Shown in pieces: positions 20,011-29,996 of a stretch of DNA of 64,000 nt. This stretch comes from Emiliania huxleyi CCMP1516. Taxonomy: Eukaryota > Haptophyta > Isochrysidales > Noelaerhabdaceae. The notes under the pieces were generated by a model. That model had not been told where the DNA came from, did not search any database, and was given only the letters and a program-made list of their open reading frames with translations. The position numbers were made by a program, and so were the translations under genes. How positions within the stretch are numbered: the first letter of the stretch is position 1; the number at the start of each line of letters is the position of its first letter. Where the stretch lies: positions 221,114-285,113 of the forward strand of contig NW_005198537.1 in NCBI RefSeq assembly GCF_000372725.1, written 5' to 3'.

Positions 20011-21942
20011 ATGCTGACCCAGCGTGGCCGAGTCGAGCCCGAATTCTTTACGCCACGAAAGTCTGGCGCCTGCCGCTCCCACGGCGGTAGCCTCGGCTCT
20101 TTTGACGAGCACTGGTCGATCACGGAGGCGGCGTGCAAAAGCCTGTGCAGGCAGAGCCAAGAGTGTCTCGCGTATGAAATGGCCGACGTGGGTATTTACA
20201 AGTCCGCGCTCTGCAAGACGCACAAAACTCCCGTCACCGGCATTCTACCTATCAAGGGCTGGAAATGCGTCGTGCGAGGCCAACAGACGGCGAAGCGCCC
20301 TCTCTTTAACATCCTCCCTCTCCCTCCCGCGCCGCCAGAGCCGCCGTCAGCGCCACCAAGCCCACCACCGTCGCCGCTGCCACCGAAGCCGCCGCCTCCC
20401 TCGCCTCCTCCGCCTCGCCCTCCCCCGCCTCCTCCGCCTAGCCCTCCCCCGCCTCGGCATCCACCGCCGTCGCTGCCTCCCGCGCCACCAGGGCCACCAC
20501 CGCGGCGACCCGGGCCGGGCGGTCCGCCCCCCTCCCCTCTGCCCCCCTCCCCTCCCCCCGCGCCGCCCGCGCCGCCCACACCGCCGCCCCGGGCGCCGCT
20601 TCCGCGGCCGCCGCCCTCGCCGCCGCCCTCGCCGCCTCCCAACATGTGCGTGCAGCACCTCTACCCCCACGCCAACCTGCACACCAACCGCCCGCTCGAG
20701 TGCGTCACCCTCGCGCGCGCGGACCTGCGCGGCGCGAGCCTCCCCGGCATCGTCCTCGACGGCTTGAGCCTCCGCGGCGCCCTCCTCGCTTCCGGGCGCC
20801 GTCTAAGAGCCCTCTAGGAGCCCGTTCCTCCGTGTGTGCCGTAGGCGCCCTCCTCGACGCCGCCGACCTCTCCGGCGCGTCCCTCCAGTCGGTCGACGCG
20901 CGCGGCGCCTCCTTCGCCGGCGCGAGGATGAGCAAGGTCATCCTGCAGCGCGCCCATCTCGACGGCGCCAGCTTTGCGGTGCGCGCTGTGGCCCTCTGGT
21001 CTGGCAGTGCCTCTCTAGCAGTGCCCACCGAGAGCTCCTCTCCGGTCCGAGGGGCGCACAGGCGACAGGGTCACCGGTCTCGCGGGTGGTGCGCGCCCAC
21101 GCCCCCTCGCCGCCCTCCTGGCAGGGGGCAAGCCTCCACAACGCCGACCTGAGCAGCACGACGCTGCACGGCGCAAACTTCAGCGGCGCCGACCTCGCCT
21201 TCGCGAAGCTGACAATGATAACCGAGGGGAGAGGGATCATCTTCGACGGCGCCGTCCTCGAGGGGGCCTCCTTCACCGACTCGTCCCTCGACAACGCCTC
21301 CTTCGTGCGAGCCTCGCTGCGCAAGGCCCCGCACCCCGCCCTCACACCTCCGCCACACACGCGGTCTGCCCGAGCCACAGCCCTGATGAGCACGGCGGCC
21401 GTGCGCAGGCGTCGATGGAGGACACGAGGAAATTAAATTACACTGAATTGAACTCGCAGGCGTCGATGGAGGATATGAGGCTCAGCCACGCGCGCTTCGT
21501 CGGCTGCGACTACAGCGGCATCTCGCTGGCGGACTCGTGGCTGACGCACGCGCAGCTCAGCGGGGAGGTGCCTCGACGGCCAGCCTGCACCTGCTCCCCT
21601 CTCGCCAGAGGCTCCTCACTCGACACTCCGGGGGACTCTCTTCGACCCCAGGTGCTCGACGGGGCCAACCTCGACCACGCGAGGCTGATGCACGCGAACC
21701 TGACTGGCGCGTCGCTCGTCAACACGGCGAGCTGCGCCTAGCACCCGCACCTGGCGCATGGCCGGGCGTGAGTAGCGTGTGGCGATTCGAGCTCCCGCGG
21801 GGAGGGAAGGGGGAGGGGGGGCGGGCTGCTGGGTTGCGCGAGGGGCGGGTGCCAGCAGGGCCTGAGGGACGTCACACCCATACACCAGCCCCTCCCTCAC
21901 GCGCGCCTGCCGCCCTCCCTGGGCCTCGCTGCTATCCTCACT

Positions 21943-21978
<36 letters not shown>

Positions 21979-22718
21979 ACCGCCCTCGCCGCCCTCTCGC
22001 CGCCGCCCGCCAGGTCCTCACCGAGGGGCAGCTGCAGCACGCGGTGGCGGTGGGCGCCGACTTTACCGGCGCCGCGCTCAACATCGCCGACTTTTACGAC
22101 GCATCGCTGCAGAGTGCCCGCTTCGTGGGCGCCAAGCTCACCGACGCCAGCTTTGCCGGGGCAGCGCTCTCCGGGGCGGACTTTACGCGGGCGCGCCGCC
22201 CCTCTTTTCCGCGGCCCCCTAGGCAGCCCCCCGCCGTCGGTGGGCCTGCCTCCTGCGCCCGGCCCGACCTCGCCGCCACCGCGCACTCCCCCATCACACC
22301 ACAGGTGATCGACCTCGAGAAGGCGCGCTTCCCCAACGCCACGGGAGTGGCGGTCGGCCTCCCTCCCTTCCCTGCTCGAGCACCCTCGCCCCCTCCACCC
22401 GCGCCGCCGCTTCTGCCGCCGCCACTTCCGCCGCCGCCGCTTCCGCCACCGCTGCCGCCGCGTCAGCCACCCTCGCCCCCTCCGCCCACGCCGCCGCTGC
22501 TGCCGCCGCCGCGTCCGCCACCGCTGCCGCCGCGGCCGGCGCCGCTGCCGGCCGCACCGCCGCTTCCGCCCCAAGTTCCACCCCTGTCGTCGCCATCGCA
22601 GCCGTGCGCGGGAGGCAACCTCACGGCTTGCTTGAACCTGATGTGCAAGGCGCCGAGAATGCAGGTGGAATGCGGGAACCACTGTCTGAACTGCTACCAG
22701 TTCAGTGGACTGGGCTGA
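20011..22718 (+). CDS. Secreted/wall-type protein: PAN-like domain, proline-rich spacer, pentapeptide repeats, second proline-rich spacer
   Basis: Seven exons (20011-20776, 20845-20978, 21125-21325, 21460-21567, 21652-21726, 22014-22190, 22305-22718) join in frame to 624 residues. The N-terminus has a Cys-rich PAN/apple-like module (ITEAACKSLCRQSQECLAYE ... GWKCVV). It is followed by an extensin/pherophorin-style PPSPPP region. The middle is a beta-helix-forming pentapeptide-repeat domain of A(D/N/S)L/F-type repeats (ADLRGASLPG, AADLSGASLQ, GANFSGADLAFAKL, DGANLDHARLMHANLTGASL, GADFTGAALNIADFYDASLQ). A second Pro-rich region and a Cys-rich end (NLTACLNLMCKAPRMQVECG) close it. The first codon may lie in an unseen upstream exon, since no signal peptide is visible. 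Exon 4 has an alternative acceptor 51 nt upstream (21409). Four of six introns use GC donors. A matrix or cell-cover role is inferred. Confidence 0.82.
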
Positions 22719-22980
22719 TGTGTCTCCGCTTTGTCCCTCCCTTGAGAATGAAACACACGCACGAGGGGAAAGAATCTTGATTACAACATTCTTCGCTTGA
22801 AGTCGCACTTTTTAATCTTTATCGTTTTACATGGCACCAGCGACCAGGGGGTCTCAGTCATTATATAAAAACCTCTCACACCCAGGCAGGCAGGCGCAGG
22901 GCCGGGGAGCTAAAAGAAGCGCACCCAGCGGGCCGGATGCTCGGGGGCGGGCTACGGGCAAGAGAGAGTAGAGAGAGCCC

Positions 22981-23011
22981 TGACCCTAGGCTAAGGCGTA
23001 GCCTAGGGTCA
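22981..23011. other. Perfect 13-bp hairpin
   Basis: tgaccctaggcta, a five-base loop (aggcg), then tagcctagggtca. It lies about 260 bp past the pentapeptide gene stop. Whether it is a 3'-end structure or part of a mobile element is unknown. Confidence 0.85.
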
Positions 23012-23235
23012 CCCTTCCGCCTTCGAGCACTTTGGAGCAGTGCAGTCATCAACTCCAAACACACAACTCCCATCCAGGATTTGCGAGACTTCTTATGAGT
23101 CTACTTAAAATTCTTTTGCCGGGGGCTGGCGCTCTCGTTCCGCGTTAAAACTTAAATTCTTTTGATTGAGCTAGCCTTCGTTGTTAATATGAAACAAGAA
23201 GGGACACACACATGACAAAACAAAACAAGTACTCG

Positions 23236-23355
23236 CTCTCTTTTATGTCCCACCATGCAGAGCGCATCTCTCTCTCTGTTGTGCGAGGCGTGAACCGCGC
23301 CATTCGCTCTCACCTGGCAACCCTGTCTGCACGTCTCGCGCGCGCGTGAACAGGC
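23236..23355 (-). repeat. Dispersed repeat copy holding the empty site of the 29.9-kb retroposon
   Basis: Read on the minus strand, this segment (gtgcagacagggttgccagg ... cgcctcgcacaacagagaga ... gggacataaaag) matches 29850-30060, except that the 84-bp insertion at 29880-29963 is missing here. One copy of acaggg is present instead of two. Confidence 0.88.
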
Positions 23356-23711
23356 AGGGCTCCAGGCCCCAAATGACGAGTGAGTGTTAGAGTTGTTTGG
23401 TATTGGACGTATTTGTCCGGACCGTCGATGCGGGCGCGGCGAACGCTCGTTCGACCATCGTAGACGACGCCCTCACCGGCGCCCTCGCTCGCGTCGTCGT
23501 TGGCCTTGTTCGCGGCCTTGTCTGCTGCCCCCTTCTCCCGCAAATCGAGCTGCGCCCGCACTGCCGCCATCGCGTTCGTCGCCTGCGAGGCGACCTTCGC
23601 CACCTTGGCCTTCCTCTCCCGCTCTGCCGCCGCCTCCGGGTCCTCGCGGCGGTCCGCCAGCGGGTTGTCAATCACCCGCCCGCCGTCCCGGCGGTCCCGC
23701 AGCTCGCGCAC
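23310..23711 (-). CDS. Charged helical protein fragment, unknown
   Basis: 133-codon frame with a convincing central stretch (EDPEAAAERERKAKVAKVAS, then QATNAMAAVRAQLDLREKGA). The N-terminal ATG follows a region without a clear promoter. The last 30 codons lie in the dispersed repeat at 23236-23355, so either the 3' end is truncated by that repeat or this is only an internal exon. No family was recognised. Confidence 0.35.
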   Translation of the reverse strand: MRELRDRRDGGRVIDNPLADRREDPEAAAERERKAKVAKVASQATNAMAAVRAQLDLREKGAADKAANKANDDASEGAGEGVVYDGRTSVRRARIDGPDKYVQYQTTLTLTRHLGPGALPVHARARRADRVAR

Positions 23712-23774
23712 ATCTCCCTCTTAACCCACCTGTAACATCACATAATGGTATTGCTAAAAATCTCTCACACATGA

Positions 23775-23935
23775 CGCCGCCGAAAAAAAAAAAGAGAAAG
23801 GAGGCAGGGATGGGAGGACGGCACGCCGCCACCACACAGGGATTTTAATCGTGCCAGTGTGCTTTTTTTGAGAAAGAAAGAAAACAGATAACCCAAACGA
23901 GGGATAGGGGAGGAGGACAGGGTCCACACCCGCAC
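23775..23935 (-). mobile_element. Two 3'-end fragments of the cgccgccaccaca retroposon family
   Basis: 23790-23848 carries the family core gggatgggaggacggcacgc and cgccaccacacagggatttt. Next to it, 23865-23930 is a diverged tail (aaagaaagaaaacagataac, then ccaaacgagggatagggg) matching 4080-4135 in reverse. Both lie in the same orientation. Confidence 0.75.
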
Positions 23936-24044
23936 GAGCTTTTTTTTGAGACTTAGGTGATGTAGAATTCTTTTGTAGAACGAGACAGCCACCTTGGCTG
24001 TCTCACCTCATCCACAGTGAACGCCAGACTGCCGCTTCCCGTCT

Positions 24045-26578
24045 ATGGACACAAACGAGGAGCCAGCACCCCGCGAGTTTTTCCCCGGCCTATCGCGGAT
24101 GATGACCCAGATAGCCGCCGACCTGCGCCGTGGCTCTGCTGAGGCTGCCGCAGACGGCCCCGAGAACTGGGGCTCCCGCCCGCACATCTTTGAGGCGGGG
24201 CCGAGCGCGAGCCCACCGCCTGTGCCCAGCGGAGAGTCGACCGACGGCGAGTCGGCCTGGGGATCGCTCGGCATCCTCGAGGGCTCCGACCGCCTTGGCG
24301 AGGAGAGCTCTGACCGCGTGAGTGACCTGCAGCGCAGCGCGCGGCCAGGGCTGTATCCTCCGCTTTCGGCACATGCAGGGCGCCGGGCGGTGCCTGGCGA
24401 ACGGCTTCCGCCCGAGCTGCTCATGTCCAGCTCCGCGAGTGCGATCCTCGTGCCGACCTCGAGCAGCGGCCGGGAGAGCCTCGCCGATCGGCTCACGCGG
24501 CGGCGCGTCGACTACGCGCTGCGCAACGGCGGCGCAATCAAGCCGAGCGGATCCTTCCTCGGCAGCTCCTTCACCGACATCTTCTCCGCCATGGCGGACC
24601 GCCGCCAGCTGCAGGCTGCCGGGGCTGCACGAGCCCATCTACCGGGACCCTTCCCGGAAGCTTCTCGGACCCTTCCCCGTAGGTGGCCGAGTTTGGGTCG
24701 TCGGAGTGGGTGTTCCGCAATACCGTCTCCTTCTGGGTGGGCGTCTTCTTCGTCGAGGGACCGACCCTACCGCAACACACGCACACACACACCACACGCA
24801 CGCATGCACGCACACACGCACAACAGCCGCAGCGCGCTCACTCAACGGACTCCTCACGCCTCACCACACACCGAAAGCCTCCCCCGCGAGCCGTCGCCTC
24901 GCCCGAGCCGTCGCCTCGCCCCGCAGGCTCGATCCTCTTCATCGTCGGTGCGGCGGCGTCCGCCTTCATGCACGGCGCAGCAAAGTGGAAATTTCAGGCG
25001 CCCCGCCGACCGCGCTTCAAACAGGAGCACGAGGCTGCCGCTCACGGTTGAGACGGTTGAGATGGTTGAGATGGATGCACCAGGCGCTCGTCGGGTACCC
25101 GTACTTTGTCGGCTCGCTCACCTACACCGCAGGCGCGTACATGGGCTACTACGAGGCGCGCGAAGCCGCAGCGCCCCACCGCCTCGCCCCCTCCCCACCA
25201 CCTCCCCGCCCGACGCCACCACCGCCCCTCGGCGCAGGTGATCAACGTGGGCCGCGCAGATCGGCGCCTCTTCGGCTGCACCGGCGCCACCCCCGCCGGC
25301 TTCTGGGGCACCACCCTCTACCTGATTGGCGAGCGCCGCCCTCCCTCTAAACCAAGCCATTGGCGCGGAGCCACGGCTCACACTTTTCTGCCCGTTGCCC
25401 GCTGTAGGCGCGCTGTGCTTCAACGTCTGCTGCGCCGCCACTTTCGTCTCGCCCGACACGCCCGAGGGCGAGAAGCTGGTCTCCGTGTGGATGGAGGGCG
25501 TCGCCGGCACCGTCGGCTCCCTCCTCTTCGTCCTCGCCGCTCTCATCGAGTGGGCTCACAACGCGGACGCGACGCCGCGGCAGCGCGTGTTTTGGCTCTG
25601 CTCCTCCTACTTCCTCGGCTCGGTCCTCTTCCTGGTCGGCTCGGGAGCGACGCTCGTCTTCGGGGTCTGCGAGTGCGCGAGGCCAGGCGCACCCCCACCC
25701 ACCCACCCACAAAAGCCCCGTCTCAAGGCACACGCGGCGAGGCATCCTCGCCGCCTCTCGCCCGACCGCCGCCCTCTCTCCGCCCTCACCTCTCTCCGCC
25801 TCCTCCAGAGCTCACCATCTGGTGGATCGACTTCCCCTATTGCGCCGGCGCCGTCCTCTTCCTCTTCGGCGCGTGGGTGACCACGCGCATGTGGAAGGCC
25901 GAGCAGTTTGGTCTCGCCTTTATGAACGAGATCAACAACTTTGCGCCCACGGCTCCAAACTCGCGCACGCCCGAGGACGCGACGCAGAAGGCGGCCACCG
26001 CCGTCTACATGGCCTTCGCCGCGGTCTCGCTCCTCGACTTTTGCTCCCTCTCCGCGTGGCACGCACACGAGGCGCCGCACGGGGGCCGCCTTTGTTTTCC
26101 CACCAGGTTTCCCTCCCGCTTCCCTCCGGCCTCCCTCCGGCTTCCCTCCGGCTTCCCTCCGGCCTCCCCCCCCCCCCCCCCCCCGCCCCTCGTCCGTCCG
26201 CTCCGCCGCCTCGCCCGCGCCCGACCGCGCCGCCGACTGCGCCGACAGATTGGCGGCGTGCACCACCCAATCATCTTTTCGGAGGAGTTTCTCACCACGA
26301 CCACAAACTTCGTCGCCGCCCACTCGCTGCTGCTGCTCGTCACGGTCGTGCACCGCTCGCCCGCCGTCTCGCCGTACAAGTACCTGATGTGGCTGATGCA
26401 GCTCGTCGCGCTGCTCTACCTCTCCTCCATCACGCTCCGGTGGCTAAAGTACTTCACCGACCCTCGCTACTTCACCGACACGCCCTCGGACCACGAGCCG
26501 GAGGTCGAGGGGGGGCTGTGGGAGCAAAAGGAGGCGCTGGAGGCGGGGTCGGGCGTCGAGTTTACGTTTAGGGAGTGA
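24045..26578 (+). CDS. Multi-pass membrane protein with repeated two-helix units
   Basis: Nine exons join in frame to about 554 residues: 24045-24315, 24379-24614, 24683-24758, 24927-24997, 25084-25155, 25238-25328, 25408-25664, 25811-26071 and 26249-26578. A soluble acidic/Ser-rich N-terminus is followed by several membrane segments (FRNTVSFWVGVFFVEGSILF, LVGYPYFVGSLTYTAGAYMG, GTVGSLLFVLAALIEWAHNA, WLCSSYFLGSVLFLVGSGAT, WWIDFPYCAGAVLFLFGAWV, then YLMWLMQLVALLYLSSITLR). The tail is acidic. The helix pairs resemble YrhK-like modules, a tentative comparison. Six introns use GC donors, one GT, and the one after 24758 appears to start GA. The exon 1 donor is uncertain (24315 GC by phase, 24317 GT by sequence). 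Role unknown. Confidence 0.72.
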
Positions 26579-26712
26579 GCGAGCTAAACCTAAAGCAAGG
26601 CAGCTACCGAGTTCTGGTAGGTAAGTAAAAATGTGCTGCCGTGCTGGCCACATTCGCCCGCGCCCTGCGTGACTCCGGCACACTCGTCCGCCACTCAGAT
26701 CTCAGTCCCCAC

Positions 26713-27230
26713 TCGCGTCCCACGCACGCCCCGCGCCCCGCGCCCCCACGCCCCTCACCCTGCGCCTCACGCCTCCCTCCCCACCCTCTCAGGCATTTCT
26801 GTTCTCGTCCCCGCTACTCGCCGACTCCTCCTCCCCCCCCGCATGACCGACGAGTCGAGGGGGGGCTCCGAAAGGTCGGCATGCCTGGCATGTCGGCTTA
26901 CTAGCCTAGTAGGCAGGTCATTGGCCTCCCCCCCGCCAAACTCGGCCATTCCAACGGCCAGACCGCTCGCGTTAAGGCTGATTGGCTAGACGAGCGGCCT
27001 ACCTCCAACGGGGCGGACCGGGAACGCGTGGAACCTGCCCACCTCGGTGGGAGGTGGTTTGGCGCCGACGGACCGCCCTCTCCACCACCCTCGCCCAGGG
27101 ATCTACAACGCTGTCTTAAGGTCCGACCTGTGGGCTCCGGCCTGCGCTCGGCACCGGGCACCGCCTCGGTATACAAACAAAATGCGCCTGCGGGCGGACC
27201 CTCACACACAGATCACAGATCACTCGGGGG
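26713..27230. repeat. Dispersed repeat, short copy (long copy at 11308-12150)
   Basis: Matches the 11.3-12.15-kb repeat in block order, but with the coding exon and about 300 bp of the middle deleted. It retains the atgaccgacga start, the ggccattccaacggcca block and the same 3' block. It lies between the membrane-protein gene and the J-domain gene and may include promoter-like sequence of the former host gene. Confidence 0.8.
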
Positions 27231-27427
27231 CACCCCACCGTCGTCTTGAATCGGTTGAATGTTGAAAGCTCACAATAGCGAAAATACACGCGAACCGGCG
27301 GGTGGGCGGGATGTCTGTGGGCCCGAGAGCGATCGGCCCTGCAACAGTGAACAGATGCTCAGCTTGATTGTGAGTTTGTTGCAGGCCTCTTCGGGCTTTT
27401 CGCGGCAAGCATCCCCCCACCGCGACA

Positions 27428-28648
27428 ATGCTCATACTCGCCTGCTTCGCCTACTCCCTCTCCCCCCTGCTGAGGCCGCTGCCGCCACTGCGGCCTCGCA
27501 CTCGTCAGCCCATCGCCTCGGAGCCCGAAGACCCATTCGTGGTGCTCGGCGTGAGCCGCAGCTCGTCGCTTGCAGAGGTAAGAAAGGCGTGCACTCCTGC
27601 TGAGTCCAACGATGGCCGTGCTTCACCTGCCATTGCTACAGACACACCACCACGTGGGATAGGCGTATCGGAAGCTTGCTCGAGAGGTTCACCCCGACGT
27701 GGGAGGCACGCCGGAGGCCTTTCGCCGCGTGACCAAAGCCTTCGACGCCATCCTCGGCGGTCGGCGGACGATCGACGCGACAGGGGTGCGGCGCAAGGCG
27801 CGCGAGCGGGCGGCGGCGGAGTGGGGTCGCGCCTCCTCCTCCGCCTCCTCCGCCTCCTCCTCCGACCAGCGGAACGAGAGGACGGGCAGCAGGCGCACGG
27901 CCGAGGAGGAGACTGCGGAGGCCTCCGAGCGGCGGCGGGGCCGGTGGCGCGAGTCGCTCTTCGACGCGATCTGGCGCGATCACATGCCGCTGCGCGCAAA
28001 GGCGTCGCAGGAGGCGCGGCCCGCGTTCGTTCGTGCGATGGAGCGCGCGACGCAGGCCTTTGTCGACGGCGGCGTGGCGCGAGCCGAGTCGGAGGAGCTG
28101 GCCAGCCGGCTGGAGGAGTCGGAGCGGGCGCTGCTGCGCCTCACAAACCGCGAGGTGTGGGGCCCCGGCGTGCTTCGGCGGTGTCGTTTGGGCCGCGGCG
28201 CGTCCCGATGCCGCGTCCGTGTCGCGTCCGTCAGGTGCTCGAGGTCGAGGTGGCCGACGTGAAGCAGCGGCTGCAGTGCCACCGCGCGCGCGTGCGCCAC
28301 CTCGAGGTCGAGATCGGGCGCGCGCAGGGCCGCGCCGAGCTGTGGCGAGGAGCGGCGCCCGTCTCTCGCGACGACCGCGTGCAGGCCATGGAGCGAGAGC
28401 TCGCATTCCTCGAGCAGGCGAGAGAGACGCCTCCGAGACCCGACCCAGAACGGACCGCTCCTGGAGGCTCCCCAGGCACCCTCCTACGGCTCCTCGCCCC
28501 TCTGCAGGCGGCGCGGCTGAGAGACAGGCTAGACGAGCAGCGCCGCGCCATCGATCGGCTAAGGTTCCTGCAGGAGGCGCTGCAGGCCCGCGTGGCGGAG
28601 GCGCCGCCCCGCGAGCGCGATTTCGCGGCAGACGTGCCGGTGAGCTGA
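27428..28648 (+). CDS. DnaJ/J-domain protein with C-terminal coiled coil
   Basis: Four exons (27428-27586, 27663-28154, 28235-28417, 28508-28648) join in frame to 324 residues. The leader MLILACFAYSLSPLLRPLPP is hydrophobic (ER or organelle targeting). The J domain spans DPFVVLGVSRSSSLAEVRKA and YRKLAREVHPDVGGTPEAFR, with the diagnostic HPD that stimulates Hsp70 ATPase. Recognising EVRK|AYRK across intron 1 identifies a GC donor at 27587 instead of the tempting GTAAGA inside the exon. The rest is charged coiled coil (LEVEVADVKQRLQCHRARVR, LDEQRRAIDRLRFLQEALQA). No zinc-finger or C-terminal DnaJ domain, hence a class C J protein. Confidence 0.87.
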   Translation: MLILACFAYSLSPLLRPLPPLRPRTRQPIASEPEDPFVVLGVSRSSSLAEVRKACTPAESNDGRASPAIATDTPPRGIGVSEACSRGSPRRGRHAGGLSPRDQSLRRHPRRSADDRRDRGAAQGARAGGGGVGSRLLLRLLRLLLRPAEREDGQQAHGRGGDCGGLRAAAGPVARVALRRDLARSHAAARKGVAGGAARVRSCDGARDAGLCRRRRGASRVGGAGQPAGGVGAGAAAPHKPRGVGPRRASAVSFGPRRVPMPRPCRVRQVLEVEVADVKQRLQCHRARVRHLEVEIGRAQGRAELWRGAAPVSRDDRVQAMERELAFLEQARETPPRPDPERTAPGGSPGTLLRLLAPLQAARLRDRLDEQRRAIDRLRFLQEALQARVAEAPPRERDFAADVPVS

Positions 28649-28826
28649 CGGTGACGCGTTCGACGTATGAATTGTCGCTGGTTTTGGATCCTATCTTTTT
28701 CTACGGTCTTTAGACTCTACGGACGAATGAGGAATCAGGAATGTGGAGCGGTGCTTTACGCTGTGACGCAGTGGACTGACTGTACTAATATCATCACTGG
28801 GCTGCGATCAGGGACGTCGGCGACGC

Positions 28827-29807
28827 TCACAACAGTGGCAACACCCCGAGCGTCTGGAGGAAGCGCGCTGCGCGGTGAGGCCAGCTGCAGACCGCGAGCC
28901 CCTTTGGCACGGTCGGCTTCGTGCAGCGGCCGTACCCGTGGCCGCCCTCTGGGTAGACGTGCAGCTCGGACGGCGCGGCGCCGGCCTTCTTGAGCGCGAG
29001 GTAGAAGTAGAGGCTGTTCTCGACATGAGCGGCGTCGTCCTCGGTCTGCGTCAGGAAGGTTGGCGGGTTGCGGCTGGTGACGTTCAGCGCCGAGGCGGCG
29101 TCGGGGCCGGCGCTGACGGGCGGCTCGGTGACGCTCTCCCACGGGTAAATCATGAGGACAAAATCGGGGCGGCAGGGCCGAGCGTCGGCCTCGTCGACGC
29201 GCGGGTAGCTGCGGCTGCGCCACGCGACAGAAAGGTGTCCTGCGAGGTGGGCGCCCGCGGAGAAGCCGATGACGCCCACGCGTGACCCGTTGAGGCCGGG
29301 CGCTCGCCCGTCGGCGGCCCACTCCCGCACGAGGCCGACTGCACGCTGAGCGTCCATCAGCGGCGCCGACCCAAACGGAAGCCACGCGCGGCCGGGCACG
29401 CGGTAGCGCAGCAGGAAGGCGGAGACGCCGACCGAGTTGAGCCACGCAGCGATGTCGGTCCCTTCGCGGTCCCAGCTGAGGAACTTGTAGGCTCCGCCCG
29501 GCGCGATCACGACTGCCGAGGTGGCGCCCGCGACTAGGTACGGCGTCAGGGTGGGCACTGTCACGTTGGAGATGGATCGGTCGACACATCTTGCGACTGG
29601 GACGCCGGGAGTCTCGCACCCTTCCGTCTCGTGCCCTGTCGCACCAGTGCGCTCGCCTGGCGGCACACCCGGCCAGAGCGGGATGGGCGCGTGATCGGTG
29701 AAGGCAACGGTGGCGAGTGCAACGGGTAGCATATACACACACAATAGCAAGCAAGCAAGCTTGTCCGCCCGCCGCGCTACCCGGTAAGCGCAAGCGGCGG
29801 AAGCCAT
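28827..29807 (-). CDS. Secreted or ER alpha/beta-hydrolase (esterase / BD-FAE-like)
   Basis: Intronless, about 326 residues from MASAACAYRVARRADKLACL, whose following LLLCVYMLPVALATVA makes a signal anchor or peptide. Features of the acetyl-esterase/peptidase S9-like hydrolases are present: oxyanion block VVIAPGGAYKFLSWDREGTD, nucleophile GVIGFSAGAHLAGHL, acid region FLTQTEDDAAHVENS and histidine YPEGGHGYGRC. The frame stays open upstream to 29906, but those codons fall in a retroposon insertion, so I start at 29807 (29831 is also possible). Likely substrates are ester-linked carbohydrate or lipid; not provable here. Confidence 0.85.
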   Translation of the reverse strand: MASAACAYRVARRADKLACLLLCVYMLPVALATVAFTDHAPIPLWPGVPPGERTGATGHETEGCETPGVPVARCVDRSISNVTVPTLTPYLVAGATSAVVIAPGGAYKFLSWDREGTDIAAWLNSVGVSAFLLRYRVPGRAWLPFGSAPLMDAQRAVGLVREWAADGRAPGLNGSRVGVIGFSAGAHLAGHLSVAWRSRSYPRVDEADARPCRPDFVLMIYPWESVTEPPVSAGPDAASALNVTSRNPPTFLTQTEDDAAHVENSLYFYLALKKAGAAPSELHVYPEGGHGYGRCTKPTVPKGLAVCSWPHRAARFLQTLGVLPLL

Positions 29808-29879
29808 GCGGGGTAGGTAGGGTAGGTCCATGGCCCTCCCGGTTTTTTGTTCACGCGCGCGCGAGACGTGCAGACAGGG

Positions 29880-29963
29880 TGTCGTCATCATCTGTCTCGC
29901 GTCCACCCATACCGCGCTGGTGTCCAGTCCGAGCCTGGCTGTTCTTCACCTTTCTACCTACCT
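29880..29963 (+). mobile_element. 5'-truncated retroposon (84 bp) with 6-bp target duplication
   Basis: Flanked by acaggg at 29874-29879 and 29964-29969. The body matches the 3' end of the 8409-8705 insertion with a few substitutions and ends in ctacctacct. The uninterrupted target is present in reverse at 23236-23355. It lies 73 bp upstream of the esterase start codon. Confidence 0.9.
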
Positions 29964-29996
29964 ACAGGGTTGCCAGGTGAGAGCGAATGGCGCGGT

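Noticed and set aside
24600..24690. One-base frameshift in the membrane-protein gene at ccggggctgc
   Set aside because: A 68-nt GC-AG intron (24615-24682) explains the frame change without any error.
27581..27600. GTAAGA as the donor of J-domain intron 1
   Set aside because: It would delete the VRK of the conserved EVRKAYRKLA helix; the GC donor after AAG restores the J domain exactly.
28756..29793. Second long frame antisense/alternate to the esterase
   Set aside because: Frame-shifted shadow; only the 28827-29807 frame contains GFSAGAH and the catalytic His region.
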